This document shows positions 1-10,749 of a stretch of DNA of 64,000 nucleotides, piece by piece; the first letter of the stretch is position 1; every line of letters starts with the position of its first letter. Origin of the DNA: Flaccisagitta enflata (lineage: Eukaryota; Chaetognatha; Sagittoidea; Aphragmophora); the NCBI GenBank assembly GCA_965153355.1, contig OZ231126.1, positions 69,564,001 through 69,628,000 of the forward strand. Direction: 5' to 3'. The notes below the pieces were generated by a model. It did not search any database. It saw only the letters and a list, made by a program, of their open reading frames with translations, and was not told the origin of the DNA. A program made the translations under genes and the position numbers.

Positions 1-311
1 GTCTTTTAGGACACAGGGGTGAATTTCCAGATTTCCTGAAAGGGCACTTTGAAGGACTGATTTGATTTCTTTTAGTGCAATTATGAGGCATCCAAAGGCT
101 GACTTGAAGCCTCATGTTAGAGCTAATATGATGCATTAGGGCAGATTCGAGGCAAGTTGAAGCTAGAAAGGTCAGATTTGAGGCTCTTTTTAGGCCAGAA
201 ATGATTAATTACAATCATGACAGGGGCGATTTTGGATGGAGGGACAGACATCTGGAAATTTGCCTTTGCTTGCCACAGTACATTGGCCTTTTATGGTCGC
301 TGCTGAAAAAA
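1..311 (+). repeat. Family B repeat, degenerate copy cut by window edge
   Basis: The first bases (ACACAGGGGTGAATTTCCAG at 11-30) match the inner 5' part of the better copy at 43552-44140. The far end at about 289-311 is a decayed form of the family B terminus (GGCC...GCTGC..AAAAAAG). Between them lie short sentences of the type 'gag-gct-...-ttgag' that form the degenerate core repeat. No gene is visible. Confidence 0.5.
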
Positions 312-655
312 GGTGACTTGGTATCAGTGGTACCCGATGCCCTGTGGCTAGTATATGTGGGGATGAAATTGTGAGAGGGAAATCATGTAATCATGGAATA
401 AAGAGTAATGTTGGATGTCAAGGCTTGGACTTGGGCCAAAGTGCTGACATTAAAGCCTCAGGGCTGGAATTTTGACATGGGATTAGGGCCTCTACTAGAG
501 GCTCCAGGCTAGGATTTGAGTTGGGGGGGCAAAGAAGAAGCAGGAGATGAAGAAGAAGGGGAAGGAGGAGAAATTTCTCCTCCTTCTTCTGCGTCCCCCC
601 GAATCAAGTAAAGAAATTTCTCCATGTGAAAGCGTAGGTCATCAGTCCAGAAGGA
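312..655 (+). repeat. Family B repeat, second degenerate copy
   Basis: It opens with a decayed version of the family B 5' segment (GTGGTACCCGATGCCCTG at 328-345) and closes with a purine-rich foldback (GGAGAAATTTCTCC at 567-580) and GTGAAAGCGTAGGTCATC (626-643), the inner 3' element of the family. The terminal GC-rich hairpin is missing. Confidence 0.45.
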
Positions 656-1460
656 GGGAAGGAATGAAGAAAGGGTGGAAAGGGAGGAAGAAAGAAAGGA
701 ACAAAGGAAGGTAGTAAGCAAGTAAGGAATGGATAGAAGAGAGGTTGAAATGGTAGGAAGGGTAGATGGGTGGAATAGAGGAGGGAAGATGTGTAATTGT
801 AAAACAGAGCACGCCACTGTCGCCATCTTGTTGTAAGTGGAAAGAGGGAGACTCCTGTTATAAGCAGGCCTGATTTTAGTGATTTTTTTGACTGAGCCAG
901 TCGGGCTCGCTCCCCACCATTTGACAGAGCCCGAGAGGAAAACCATGAGCCCGGTAAAAAAGTTATGCCAAGTTTTACAATCATATCAGCCTAGATTTGT
1001 TATGGCAGCTACTGATTATATGATCTAATGAAAAAAATGATCACTACAAAGATGATTCAGTTTGTGAAAAAATCGCAAAACGACTCAAAACTTGATGATT
1101 TTTTAAATATTTCACTCAATCAGCTTGAGCGCTTTGAATCAATCCCAATGAGAGAGAGCCTGCCGGGCTCAGAGCTTGCAAAACATGAGAGCATCGGGCT
1201 CGCGGGCTCACTCTAAAATCAGGCCTGGTTATAAGTATCTGGAATGTTCTATGTGTTATCTCACTAGGGGGAGTTTCCTTCATTTTCCTCCTTTTTTGTC
1301 TCACTGGAGGAAATTTCAATGAGAAAAAAATTTTTTCCCTCCAATGAGACTCTTTTTTGTTCTCACTGGGGGGAATTTGTTTTTTTCTCACTCAAGGGAA
1401 AAAAAATCGTCGCACTAAGGGGAGTCCCCCCACCACCCTATCTAAGTGCCCACCAGTTCT

Positions 1461-1700
<240 letters not shown>

Positions 1701-1817
1701 GGCTTCCCCATGTCTCATCATCTTCCTTGTCTCCTTTTTTGGACGGTGGCGACGTTTATTTCCCATAAATAGCAAAGCTACTAAGTTAGGCAAAAGGAAA
1801 ATGAAAATCTCGCTTAA

Positions 1818-2002
1818 ACAAGGCCGGATACACGGCAATCCAGTCGCCTACGGTTGGGCAGGAGCAGTAAAGCAAAAACCGCTCGGAATTCAAAAATGTG
1901 ACGGACCTACCGACGGACCGACGGACCGACGGACATACCTACCGACCTACCGACCTACCGACCGACACGGCAAGGTGTAGAGTCGCGTGTCCGCGACTAA
2001 AA
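1818..2002 (+). mobile_element. Family A element (Helentron/HINE-like), near complete
   Basis: 5' end ACAAGGCCGGATACACGGC, a subterminal GTCGC box, a GC-rich middle with the words GGGCAGGAGCAG, then a tetranucleotide tract of GACC/GACG type and a 3' hairpin AGTCGCGTGTCCGCGACT (1981-1998) followed by A residues. The same layout is seen in a dozen other places in the window. No coding capacity. Known Helentron-derived non-autonomous elements have subterminal inverted repeats, a 3' hairpin and a tandem-repeat core; assignment to that class is inference. Confidence 0.7.
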
Positions 2003-2053
2003 AAACGAAGTAGAAACAGAGGAAATGTAAAAGAGGAATATTAACAAAAGAAA

Positions 2054-2380
2054 ATGAAGGAGAAGAAAGTGAAGAAGAAGAAGAAGAAGAAGAAGAAGAA
2101 GAAGAAGAAGAAGAAGAAGAAGAAGAAGAAGAAGAAGAAGAAGAAAAAAAACGAAGAAGAAGAAGAAAAAGAAGAAGAAGAAGAAAAAGAAAAAGAAAAA
2201 GAAAAAGTAAAAGAAAAAGAAAAAGAAAAAGAAAAAGAAAAAGAAAAAGAAAAAGAAAAAGAAAAAGGAGAAGAAGAAGAAGAAGAAGAAGACGACGAAG
2301 ACGAAGAAGAAGAAGAAGATGAAGAAGAAGAAGAAGAAAAAGAAGAAGAAGAAGAAAAAGAAAAAGAAAAAGAAAAAGAA
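2054..2380 (+). repeat. (GAA)n / (GAAAAA)n purine tract
   Basis: About 330 bases with almost only A and G on the plus strand, mostly GAA then AAAAAG hexamers. It runs straight into the next family B copy. The long Lys/Glu and Phe frames are not genes. Confidence 0.95.
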
Positions 2381-2873
2381 TAGTCGCAAAAGCGTTAGAT
2401 GGTCAGCGGTACCCGTTGCCCCTGTTAGTGTGTGTGGATATGTGATAGTGAGAGGGGCAGCGGCCCCAAAGGGGCCGATGACCTATGCTTAGTTATTTTG
2501 TCGGCTTTATGTTGGGACTTGAGCCTAGAGGCTAAAGGCTGCAATTTGAGCTTTGAGGCTGGAATTGGGGCCATCTGGCCGGATTTTTAGCCTCAAAGCT
2601 GGATTCTGGGCTTTGAGGCTCAATTCTGAGCCTTGACGCTGGACTTTAGGCTTTCAGGCCGGTATTTGAGGCTAGAGGCTGGAATTTGAGCCTCAAGGCT
2701 GGAATTTGAGCCTCAAGGCTGATATTTGAGCCTTGAGGCTAGATTTTGGCAAAAGGCTGGTCAAGGGGGTGGACGGAGAAGAAGAAGAAGAAGAAGGAGA
2801 AGGAGAAGGAGGAGAATTTTCCCCTGTGTGAAAGCATAGGTCATCGGCCCCTTCGGGGCCGCTGCCCAAAAAG
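2381..2873 (+). mobile_element. Family B element, complete copy
   Basis: 5' end TAGTCGCAAAAGCGTTAGAT, then TGGTCAGCGGTACCCGTTGC, the GC hairpin half GGCAGCGGCCCC followed by GGGGCCGATGACCTATGC. The core is a degenerate tandem repeat of about 20 bp around the words GAGGCTGGAATTTGAGCC. It ends with the inverted match: GCATAGGTCATCGGCCCC, TTCG, GGGGCCGCTGCCCAAAAAG. The element is therefore partly a foldback with a variable tandem core. No ORF of interest. Confidence 0.7.
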
Positions 2874-3046
2874 TAAAAGAAAAAGAAAAAGAAGAAGAAA
2901 AAGAAAAAGAAAAAGAAAAAGAAAAAGAAGAAGGAGAAAACGAAGAAGAAGAAGACGAAGAAGAAAAAGAAGAAGAAGAAGAAGAAGAAGAAGAAGACGA
3001 AGAAGAAGAAGAAGAAGAAGAAGAAGTAGAAGAAGAAGAAGAAGAA
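2874..3046 (+). repeat. (AAAAAG)n/(GAA)n purine tract
   Basis: A purine-only tract of the same kind as that at 2054-2380, lying between two family B copies. The element-tract-element pattern suggests that the tract was duplicated together with the element. Confidence 0.9.
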
Positions 3047-3760
3047 TAGTCGCAAAAGCGTTAGATGGTCAGCGGTACCTGTTGCCCCTCTGTGAGTATA
3101 TGTGGGTGTGTGATGGTGAGAGGGGCCGATGACCTATGCTTAGTGAGTTTTGAAGCTCTTGGATTGAATTTAAGTATCAATAATGGGATTTGAGACTCAA
3201 GGCTGTGACTTGAGCCATGAGGCTGTGATTTGAGCCTTGAGGCTGCAATTTGAGCCTCAAGGCTGGGATTTGAGGCTTGAGGCAGGGATTTGAGGCTTTA
3301 GGCTGGGATATGAGCCTCGAGGCTGGGATTTGAGTCTCTAGGCTGTGATTTGAGCCATGAGACTGTTATTTGAGCAAGGAGGCTGTGATTTGAGACTTGA
3401 GGCTGGGATTTGAGACTTGAGGAGAAGAAGGAGGAGGGGGGATTTGAGAGGTCAGCAGGCCCCGAAGGTACCGATGACCTATGCTTGGCTGTAATTTGAG
3501 TCATAAGGCTGGGATTTGAGCCAAAAGATTGGAATATGAGCGATGAAGCTGGGATTTAAGCCATAAGGTTGGAATTTGAGCCCTGAGCCTGGGATTCAAG
3601 CACGAGACTGTGATCTGGGCTTGAGGCTCTGATTTGAGCTTCGAAGCCATGGGGGGGGGGACAGAGGAGGAGGAGGAGGAGGAGAAGAAGAAGGAGGAGA
3701 AAATTTCTCCCTGTGTGAAAGCATAGGTCATTGGCCCCTTCGGGACCGCTGCCCAAAAAG
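3047..3760 (+). mobile_element. Family B element, copy with expanded core
   Basis: It starts TAGTCGCAAAAGCGTTAGAT and ends ...CGGGACCGCTGCCCAAAAAG. The core holds about 18 degenerate copies of a 20-bp unit of the type GAGGCTGGGATTTGAGCC. A GGAGGAGGAG purine run at 3665-3700 is the 3' partner of the family's CTCCTCC stretch. Confidence 0.65.
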
Positions 3761-3868
3761 CAGAGAAGCAGAAAATCGTTAGTTAAAACCTATCTTTATT
3801 CTAGATGGGGATGGATACAGGCTATTGAATAAACATTACAAAAATCGAAAGGGAAAAAAACAAAAAAA

Positions 3869-4205
3869 AATCGCAAAATAGTTAGATGGTCAGCGGTACC
3901 CGTGCCCTACCTAAGGAGGTTTTGGTTGAAGTTGAGGGGGGGAGCAGGGCAGCGGCCCAGAAGGGGTCGATGACCTATGCTTTCACACACATGGAGAATT
4001 TTCTCCTCCTCCTCCTTCTCCTTCTCCTCCACACCCACCTCCCCCAAGCCTCCAGGCCCATACAGCCTTGAGGCCCAAATCCCAACCTCAAGGCCCAAAT
4101 CCCAACCTCAAGGCCCAAATCCCAGTCTTGACGCCCTTGAGGACATGGGCCTCAAGGCTGAGATATGGGCTTGGAGGCTGGGGGAGGGAGGGGGGTATAA
4201 AGAAA
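3869..4205 (+). mobile_element. Family B element, 3'-truncated
   Basis: It has the 5' part TGGTCAGCGGTACCCGTGCC, the half hairpin GGGCAGCGGCCCAGAAGGGG and GATGACCTATGC, then core repeats written in the opposite sense (GAGGCCCAAATCCCA). It runs into the next copy without its own closing hairpin. Confidence 0.55.
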
Positions 4206-4720
4206 TAGTCGCAAAAGCGTCAGATGGTCAGCGGTACCCGTGCCCTGCTGAGTAGGTTGTGCCAGTTGAAGGGGAGAGGCAGCAGCCCAAAGGGTTGATG
4301 ACCTATGCTCACACATATGGAGGATTTTCTCTTCTCCATCTTCTCCGTCCCTCCCTCAATCCAGTCTCGAGGCCAAATTCCAGTCTCAAGGCCAAAATCC
4401 CAGTCTCGAGGCCCAAATCACAGCCTTGAGGCTAGGATTTGGGCCTTGATACTAGGATCTAGGCCTCAAGGCTGGGATTTGGGCCTCGAGACTGGGATTT
4501 TGGCCTTGAGACTGGAATTTAGGCCTCGAGACTGGGATTTGAGAGGGGGGGACGAAGAAGAAGAAGATGAAGGAGAAGGAGAAAATCCCCCATGTTGGTG
4601 AAAGCATAGGTCATCAACCCCTTTGGGGCCGCTGCCCAAAAGGAGGAGGAGGAGGAGAAAATTCCCCATATGTGTGAAAGCAAAGGTCATTGACCCCTTT
4701 TGGGGCCGCTGCCCAAAAAG
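4206..4720 (+). mobile_element. Family B element with doubled 3' end
   Basis: The start TAGTCGCAAAAGCGTCAGAT is intact. Two 3' termini follow each other (GGGGCCGCTGCCCAAAAGG ending near 4642 and GGGGCCGCTGCCCAAAAAG ending at 4720), each preceded by GTGAAAGCA(T/A)AGGTCAT. The second looks like a partial duplication of the end. Confidence 0.6.
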
Positions 4721-5560
4721 GTGATACAAAAAAGACATGGACATGGATTAACTGGAACAGGGGCGTAATTTCAACGGTAATGCCCAAGGAGCAGCCTCGA
4801 TTACAATTAGTACAAGCTCCTTTCATAATGTTTAGGCTTTTCCATAGCAGTTAGCGGGGGAACTATTTTAGGCCGAATTTTAGACTAGTTAAAACTGTAA
4901 CCACTTTAGTCAGAATTCGGACTAGAGTGGAATAAAGCAGGATTTCCCTCATTTTATTTTTCAATTTGAGTGTTTTTATGTTTATTTCTTCTGGGGGATT
5001 CTTAAAGACTAGTGTATCTTATTCATGAAAAAGGTTAATTTATTGTTTGTTTTCACTGTTCAGCTTTATTCTGATTTTGACACCGTTTTTCACCAACTTT
5101 AAAGAAAGAATTATTGAAATTGTTGTTAAGGATATAAGAATCAATCATGAAGAATAGTCTAGAAAAAAATCTACATTTTTCATGTCCTGCTTTGATATAT
5201 TTAGAAATTAAACAAAATAGATGATTATATGAAAAAAATCCAAAAAATAAATTTTAGGAACTTTGAATTTAAGACTTTCAAAAATTGATAATACTTATCA
5301 GATGGTGTTAAAAGATAATATGGAAAAAAGATGAGGACTGATGCAAATCAGGGCCCAAGAAAACTTTGTTTTGTAAGTTCACTCATAAACCAGTTTAATT
5401 AAAATGAGCAAAATTGCAACCACTCTAGTCCAATTCTGCCTTGAGTGATTTGGGAGCATTTTTAGATGAGGATTCAGCCTTGAGTGCCCTCTTCGTTATA
5501 GCACCCAATATTGATATCAGAAAAACTAATGTAAATCCATGATTTGATAGTACAACATCC
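4721..5560. other. AT-rich unique stretch, no gene seen
   Basis: No simple repeat and no convincing exon on either strand. The longest frames are short and AT-driven. Confidence 0.5.
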
Positions 5561-5689
5561 AAACTTAATATGCATCCCTTTCCTTGCTCCTTAATGCAGA
5601 GCACTATGAACGCAGTCGAAAAACTTTTTTTCTTTTATCTGATGAAGTTTCTGTTTCTTCCATATCTGGGACAGATCGCACGTAACGTG

Positions 5690-6412
5690 CTTCGAAAGTG
5701 GTGGGAACGGCAATGGGGGGGGTGTCAGTGGCGGAAACGGAAGTGGAAGTAATAGTGGCAGTGGAGGGAGTGGTGGGAAAGCTAAAGAGGGGGGGAGGGC
5801 CATGGCGGAAATGGAAGCGGAAGTAGGAGTGGGAGCTGTGGTACATCTGGGAGTAGTGATGGGAAGAGCAGAAGCCGTAGCGGAAGCAGAAGTGATGGGA
5901 ACAGTGGTGAATGTAGAAGCAGAAGCAGGAGCAGCAGAGGCGGCATCGGAAGAGGTGGTATTGGTGGCAAAAACAGAGGCGGTGTCTGAAGAAGCAGTAG
6001 TGGAAGCAATAACTGACACCTTGTTGTTGGAAGAAGCGGTAGCAGAAGCTGTAACAGAGGTGGTGTCAGAAAAGGCTTTAGCGGAATCAGTAACAGAGGC
6101 GGTGTCAGAAACGGCGGCAGCGGAAGCAGTAAATGAGGCGGTGTCAGAAGAGGCGGTAGCAAAAACAATGTCGGAGGCAGTAGCAGAAGCAGTAACAGAG
6201 GTGGTGTTGGAAGAGGTGGCAGTGGATGCAGTAACAGAAGCAGTGTCAGAAGAGGCGGTAGCGTAAGCAGTAACAAGAGTGATGTCGGGAGAGGTGGTAG
6301 CAGAAGCAGTGACGGAGGCAGTGTCAGAAGATACTGTAGCCGAAGCAGTAGCGAGGGTGATGTAGGAGGAGGCGGTAGCGGAAGCAATAACGGAGGCGGT
6401 GTGGAAAGAGTT
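5690..6412 (+). repeat. Long degenerate minisatellite, 3n-periodic
   Basis: About 720 bases made of related units around GCGGAAGCAGTAACAGAGG and GTGTCAGAAGAGGCGGTAGC. The periodicity is a multiple of three, so several frames stay open on both strands (277 and 201 codons on minus, 154 on plus) and read as Ser/Thr/Ala or Glu/Val/Ala repeats. No initiation context, splice partner or non-repetitive domain supports a protein. A real low-complexity exon cannot be excluded. Confidence 0.7.
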
Positions 6413-6541
6413 ATATGGAGGCATACGATGATGGCGTGGAGAAAAAGGCAGTTAAGAGAAAAACAAGGAGCGCATCAAAACAAAAGGAAGAAGAAGACGT
6501 GTACGGGAAAGAGGAGAGGCAACGAGCGAAAAAGTTAAATA

Positions 6542-6543
<2 letters not shown>

Positions 6544-6629
<86 letters not shown>
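6544..6629 (+). repeat. (GA)n microsatellite
   Basis: About 85 bases of uninterrupted GA dinucleotides. Confidence 0.97.
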
Positions 6630-6630
<1 letters not shown>

Positions 6631-7637
6631 TCACGTGTTGCATATCAAGCATATGTAGGAGTATATTTCCTGCATGCGTATCCCCGCTTAATGATTATCC
6701 TTATTTTGCTTGACATGCTCTTTGGCTCATAGCCTTTCATCGCCTTTTCCATTCTTAGTTATTGATTCAACCAAGCATAAGTGGCTTTAAAGATACGGTA
6801 AATCAATAACTGCATGAGAACCTTTACTAACATTAGTCTAAACGCACTTTCATAATCGCTTCTATTTGCCTCTCTAGGTGACTAACACCATTAACAAATT
6901 GACATTCATTCGGGCATGAAACTACTGACGATAAGCCTGCTGATGATACAGAATGCCAAGAACTCATGCATATAAGTAAGTGTTAATCCTTCCAGATTAG
7001 CCTCTCACACATATAGAAACATACTAGAGAAATCATAGACTCAATCACTTGAAAGCACTGAAAAATGGGCGTGATGAACTAGCAGTGTGCTGTTGAGCAG
7101 GGATACTGATGAAGCTCACGCTCAACACGAGTACAAATACATTCCATACCCGTTTGGCCACCATTCTTAACCAATGGGCTGTGTGCCAAGATGACGGACT
7201 GATGCTCTTGACTGAGATTACCCGCAGTATGATTATGCACAACCCGCTTACATCTGTAGGTGAATTTTGAGAAAAAAAAATTGTTCGTTCAATCTTTAGT
7301 CTGTTGGCATCTCAGTGCTTGCTAAAAACACCAATCATGTAAGTATTACATTAAATTTTTTCCTTCAGGGAAGGGCACATTATCATGATGCTAGATGCGC
7401 TTATTGATCAATCTGTGCTTAACCGAATATGCGACTGTGCCCATGTGTCCATGTTCCCCTATGCCGCATATGCAAAAATGCCCATGTAATTACGTATACA
7501 TACATAGAGAGCTTTACTTTCTATGGTTATTGTGTTTGTCAATGAGTGGTTGGCCAAATTCAATGATGAATTTTCCCTTGAACAAGGGTGAGAGCCCAGA
7601 AAGCTTCGCCCACAATAGTCTGTCTGATTGCGTTTGA
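6630..7637. other. Unique sequence, no gene recognised
   Basis: Mixed-composition DNA with frames of at most about 80 codons, none with recognisable domains or splice partners. Confidence 0.4.
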
Positions 7638-7709
7638 GTGCAAGGCCGAAAATCTGCATTGAGTTATTAGTCAGAGAGAAGTGAATGTACAGACAGTACT
7701 GAATGTACA
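7638..7709 (+). repeat. Copy of a short repeat also seen at 12812-14420
   Basis: Words such as GAGTGCAAGGCC, ATCTGCAT and CAGAGAGAAGTGAATGTAC recur at about 12812-12870, 13888-14020 and 14300-14420. This is a degenerate interspersed or broken tandem repeat on both sides of the retroelement insertion. Confidence 0.5.
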
Positions 7710-7711
7710 TA

Positions 7712-7764
7712 CAGTAGGACCCCGCCTCATTGGTCCCATTGGGACTGAAGATTTTTCACCTTTA
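7712..7764 (+). mobile_element. 5' half of a pogo/Tigger-like MITE split by the retroelement
   Basis: It starts after TA with CAGTAGGACCCCGCCTCATT and matches the first third of the intact MITE at 60858-61033. The other half lies at 12692-12804. The terminal word CAGTRGRAYCYCGC and the TA flanks are typical of Tc1/mariner-pogo type elements. Confidence 0.7.
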
Positions 7765-7765
7765 T

Positions 7766-8287
7766 ATATTCTTTTGTTAGGTTTAGGTTAAAGAGAAGGG
7801 TCAGTTGAAAGAAGATGAGAGAAGGATGGTGGTATCCAGGTACAGGCTGTGGACTGTCTGGGAAAGAGGAAGAAGGAAGTTATCTTCCTCTAACCCAGGC
7901 GTGGTTAGGCCCCATCCCACTTTTCCTAGACACCATAGAAAATAGCAGAGAGATGAGAGTAGGTAAGGAGTGATGAAAGAGTAGAGAAAAAATAGTTGGA
8001 AAGAGCTCAGTGGAGAGGTGAAGCTAAAAGAGAGAGAAGAGGATGAAGAGGAGAGGAGTTAAGAAGAGGAAGGGTGAATTAACTGAAGCATCTTAGAGAA
8101 AGAAAGCAGACTATCAGACATCACAGGACCCACAAAAATCAGATAAAAAATCAGATAAAAAAGGGACAAAGCAATCAGATACAGAAGGGACTAAGCAAAG
8201 GACAGATTTAATCCAGGAGTTGCACTGCAAACACAAATGTCATAAAAACATCATACAGACACCAAACCGCTGAAGAGAAAATATTGT
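7766..8287 (-). repeat. Direct terminal repeat (pLTR) of the Penelope-like element, 3' copy
   Basis: It is about 97-99% identical by eye to 12167-12690. Shared landmarks are TTTTGTTAGGTTTAGGTTAA, GTGGTATCCAGGTACAGGCT and CACCAAACC(G/A)CTGAAGAG. Penelope-like elements often carry such long direct repeats. I looked for a hammerhead ribozyme core (CTGANGA with GAAA) in both strands and did not see one. Confidence 0.85.
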
Positions 8288-8351
8288 TAAATACAATACA
8301 ACAACTATTTACAAAACACTAAACGCAAAAATCTGTACATAATTACACAAG

Positions 8352-8377
8352 CCAGTGCTATATTAATAGACCACTGG
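8352..8377 (-). ncRNA. Conserved hairpin 1 in 3' region of the Penelope-like element
   Basis: The plus strand reads CCAGTG, CTAT, ATTA, ATAG, AC, CACTGG: a six-pair outer stem, a two-base bulge, a four-pair inner stem and a tetraloop. The core GCTATATTAATAGAC is repeated at six other places around this element. Confidence 0.65.
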
Positions 8378-8390
8378 GATGTAATAAGAA

Positions 8391-8431
8391 AACAGGGTTA
8401 CAGCTATATTAATAGACCTGAAACCCATGTT
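8391..8431 (-). ncRNA. Conserved hairpin 2 in 3' region of the Penelope-like element
   Basis: The core GCTATATTAATAGAC is framed by AACA-GGGTT-A-CAG on the left and CTG-A-AACCC-A-TGTT on the right, an outer stem of about 12 pairs with one mismatch and one bulge. The stem sequence differs from that of hairpin 1 while the core is the same. Confidence 0.65.
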
Positions 8432-8498
8432 TCTTATATCTAAATAAACTAACTCTTGTCACTTATATCTAAATAAGCTAAGAATAAAGATGAGAGAT

Positions 8499-8534
8499 CC
8501 ATGACTCAGCTATATTAATAGACCTAAATCATGG
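8499..8534 (-). ncRNA. Conserved hairpin 3, just 3' of the RT stop codon
   Basis: The core GCTATATTAATAGAC has arms CCATGACTCAG and CTAAATCATGG. In the minus-strand RNA the two apparent mismatches become G-U pairs. It lies 17 bases past the RT stop codon. Confidence 0.65.
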
Positions 8535-8550
8535 GGACTCTCCTAAAGAG

Positions 8551-10749
8551 CTAAGCAGATCTAACTATGTTAACAAACCAAGATCTCAAATCTAGCAAGA
8601 TAGCCCATTTCTGAAACTCCAACATATATTTGTCAACAGCCCTGCAAAATTGCCTCTGAAGAAGTCTAAATTCATAATCCCTCTTTAGTAAAATGTCTGC
8701 CAAGAATTTAACTCTGCTCTCAAAATCCTGCAAAGAACTACTCAACCTCTGAAATCGAATAACTTGTCCATAAAAAACCCTGTAACAAATTCTATCATCT
8801 AAATTACTATCTAGGAAGGGAAGAGAGATAACCTCAAAAGGGAAATGATCCGTTTTACAATAAACTTTAGTGACCACCCGTCTATCAATAATTTCTGCAA
8901 CCATATCCAAGACATTGACCTTATTGGGAAGCTCATTCTCCTGTGTTAGAGTTAAACTAGGGGGATAAATCTCACTGGCAATCCTGAGAAAATTATCAAT
9001 ATTGACGGACGTACAGTCATCTCTGTATCTACGGAAAAGTCTCAACCTATCTGCATCTTCTTGAAAACCACCCTTAATCTTACCATCCACATATTTGAAC
9101 TCATCTACCATGAGAGAGCAATCTGACAACCAACCCGAGCTTTTACCACCCATGATAATGCCCCTTCCTTGTCTAAAAATATTTCCAAAGGCCTTGATGT
9201 AAGAGTTTCTAACTAAGTAATCTACCATCTCAAGCACCTCCTCTAAGCTATATACAATGCCCTCAGAATTTCCAACGACCCACCAAGCTTTGTCCTTTCC
9301 TATTCTAATATGTCTAAGATTACTATTCTTAGCTAATCTATGCAAAAGCCATGAGATGTTAGCCAGCAGATGTTCATGATCAAACAGCGTATATAAAGTG
9401 GAAAAGTCATTTATGAAAATCGATACAGCATCATCAACCTTATCAAACATATCTTTAACTTCCATACTTGTTTGAACATCAAAAACATACTTCTTGCCAG
9501 AAAATTCCTCATTTTTTCGACATAGATTTGTAAAGTGAGACTTACACATTTTCAAAATTAGTGCTACAATACTATCTAATCTGGATGTAACAGTTTTGAT
9601 ATTACCCGCAATATATCTCATTTTGGGAGGATTTTTATGAAACTTTGGAGTCTGGTATAGAAGCGCCAGTTTCTCTTCAGATTCATCAGGGACTATTCTG
9701 AACCTAGATAAATCCTGCCCAATCTGAGCTACCACCTGAGCTTCGGAATCTTGACAATGTACATAGGTTTCATTTCCCGGAGTGGCATTGTCCATACCTA
9801 ACTCAGATGCAAGTTTCATGAAATAAAACTTTTTACAAGTAAAAGCAAAATTGTTAGCCGCCTTGTCTACGACTGTGATTACATAACTGCTCCTGAGCCT
9901 ATCTAATTCAACCTTACTCCTAGGATCTGAAAGGGTAGGAAGCCTATAGCTACATCTTTGCGAACATGCCATCAACTTACCAACAAAATTTTTCGAAAAA
10001 GCTCCCCTCCACTTTTTAAAAGAAGAAGCAGGAAAAGAAAATTTTCTAGCAATTCTAATCTTTAAGTTATCTAAACTTTCCAGGATATCCTGTTTTATCT
10101 TGTGCAAATCTAGCAAAGGATTCTCTCTGAACTTAGCCCCAAATGAACATAGCTGCCTCAATTTATCATCCCTGATGAAGCGAAGATCACCCGTTACAAC
10201 ATGACCGAAAATGTCATGCTTAAATGGGGAGGAATTACAGTCACATGACATCTGAGCAATATCATCATAACATGTAACCCCAGAATCTTGCAAAACCTGG
10301 TTGTAGTTCAAAATCTTCCTACCTATAGTTTTACTATATCTGTACACTAGCTTTATTTTAAAAGCATCCCTTAGATTCCCTGGCAACAAACTTTTAACAG
10401 CTGAATTACCCAGGATGGAGTTAAGGTTCACATCACTGAGAATTTTGTGCGAAAAATTTATAAAACAGGAAATTTCAGGAATGTCTTTTTTACAGGGACG
10501 AGGCTTACGAAAGTATTGAACACAGTCTGAAATCAAGAAAGAAAGACTACGACCAATTCCAGTGAAATGTGCGCTTTTTACAAATCGCTCCAAAAACAGA
10601 CGTGATTTGCTTAGAATGAAATTTTCCATCCTAGAAGCACAATCCCGACTAAGTCTCAAGAGGTCATTTTTAAAAACACACAGTTTGGAATCATCAATCT
10701 TTCCCCTAGATTTTTTCCTATGTCGATTCTTTCGGGGTCTTCTTCGATC
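8551..10749 (-). CDS. Reverse transcriptase of a Penelope-like element
   Basis: An open frame without stop from 10749 to the TAG at 8551-8553. Counting residues from the TTG at 10657-10659 (no ATG lies further upstream in this open stretch; the first ATG is 10 codons further on), the RT signatures of Penelope-like elements are present: VVDKAANNFAFTCKKFY at about 263-279, LLYQTPKFHKNPPKMRY (333-349), motif A with D418 (FINDFSTLYT), the motif B region GRGIIMGGKSSGW (498-510) and motif C RYRDD (544-548). Motif D-like YPPSLTL follows. The enzyme copies element RNA into DNA at a nick in the nucleus. It continues in the same frame from the endonuclease ORF upstream; only one TAA codon separates them. 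The frame is otherwise intact over more than 700 codons, which suggests a young copy. Confidence 0.9.
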   Translation of the reverse strand, partial: DRRRPRKNRHRKKSRGKIDDSKLCVFKNDLLRLSRDCASRMENFILSKSRLFLERFVKSAHFTGIGRSLSFLISDCVQYFRKPRPCKKDIPEISCFINFSHKILSDVNLNSILGNSAVKSLLPGNLRDAFKIKLVYRYSKTIGRKILNYNQVLQDSGVTCYDDIAQMSCDCNSSPFKHDIFGHVVTGDLRFIRDDKLRQLCSFGAKFRENPLLDLHKIKQDILESLDNLKIRIARKFSFPASSFKKWRGAFSKNFVGKLMACSQRCSYRLPTLSDPRSKVELDRLRSSYVITVVDKAANNFAFTCKKFYFMKLASELGMDNATPGNETYVHCQDSEAQVVAQIGQDLSRFRIVPDESEEKLALLYQTPKFHKNPPKMRYIAGNIKTVTSRLDSIVALILKMCKSHFTNLCRKNEEFSGKKYVFDVQTSMEVKDMFDKVDDAVSIFINDFSTLYTLFDHEHLLANISWLLHRLAKNSNLRHIRIGKDKAWWVVGNSEGIVYSLEEVLEMVDYLVRNSYIKAFGNIFRQGRGIIMGGKSSGWLSDCSLMVDEFKYVDGKIKGGFQEDADRLRLFRRYRDDCTSVNIDNFLRIASEIYPPSLTLTQENELPNKVNVLDMVAEIIDRRVVTKVYCKTDHFPFEVISLPFLDSNLDDRICYRVFYGQVIRFQRLSSSLQDFESRVKFLADILLKRDYEFRLLQRQFCRAVDKYMLEFQKWAILLDLRSWFVNIVRSA

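Noticed and set aside
7766-8287. Hammerhead ribozyme in the terminal repeats of the Penelope-like element
   Set aside because: Many Penelope-like elements have one, but I could not find the CTGANGA and GAAA core with proper spacing in either copy or strand.
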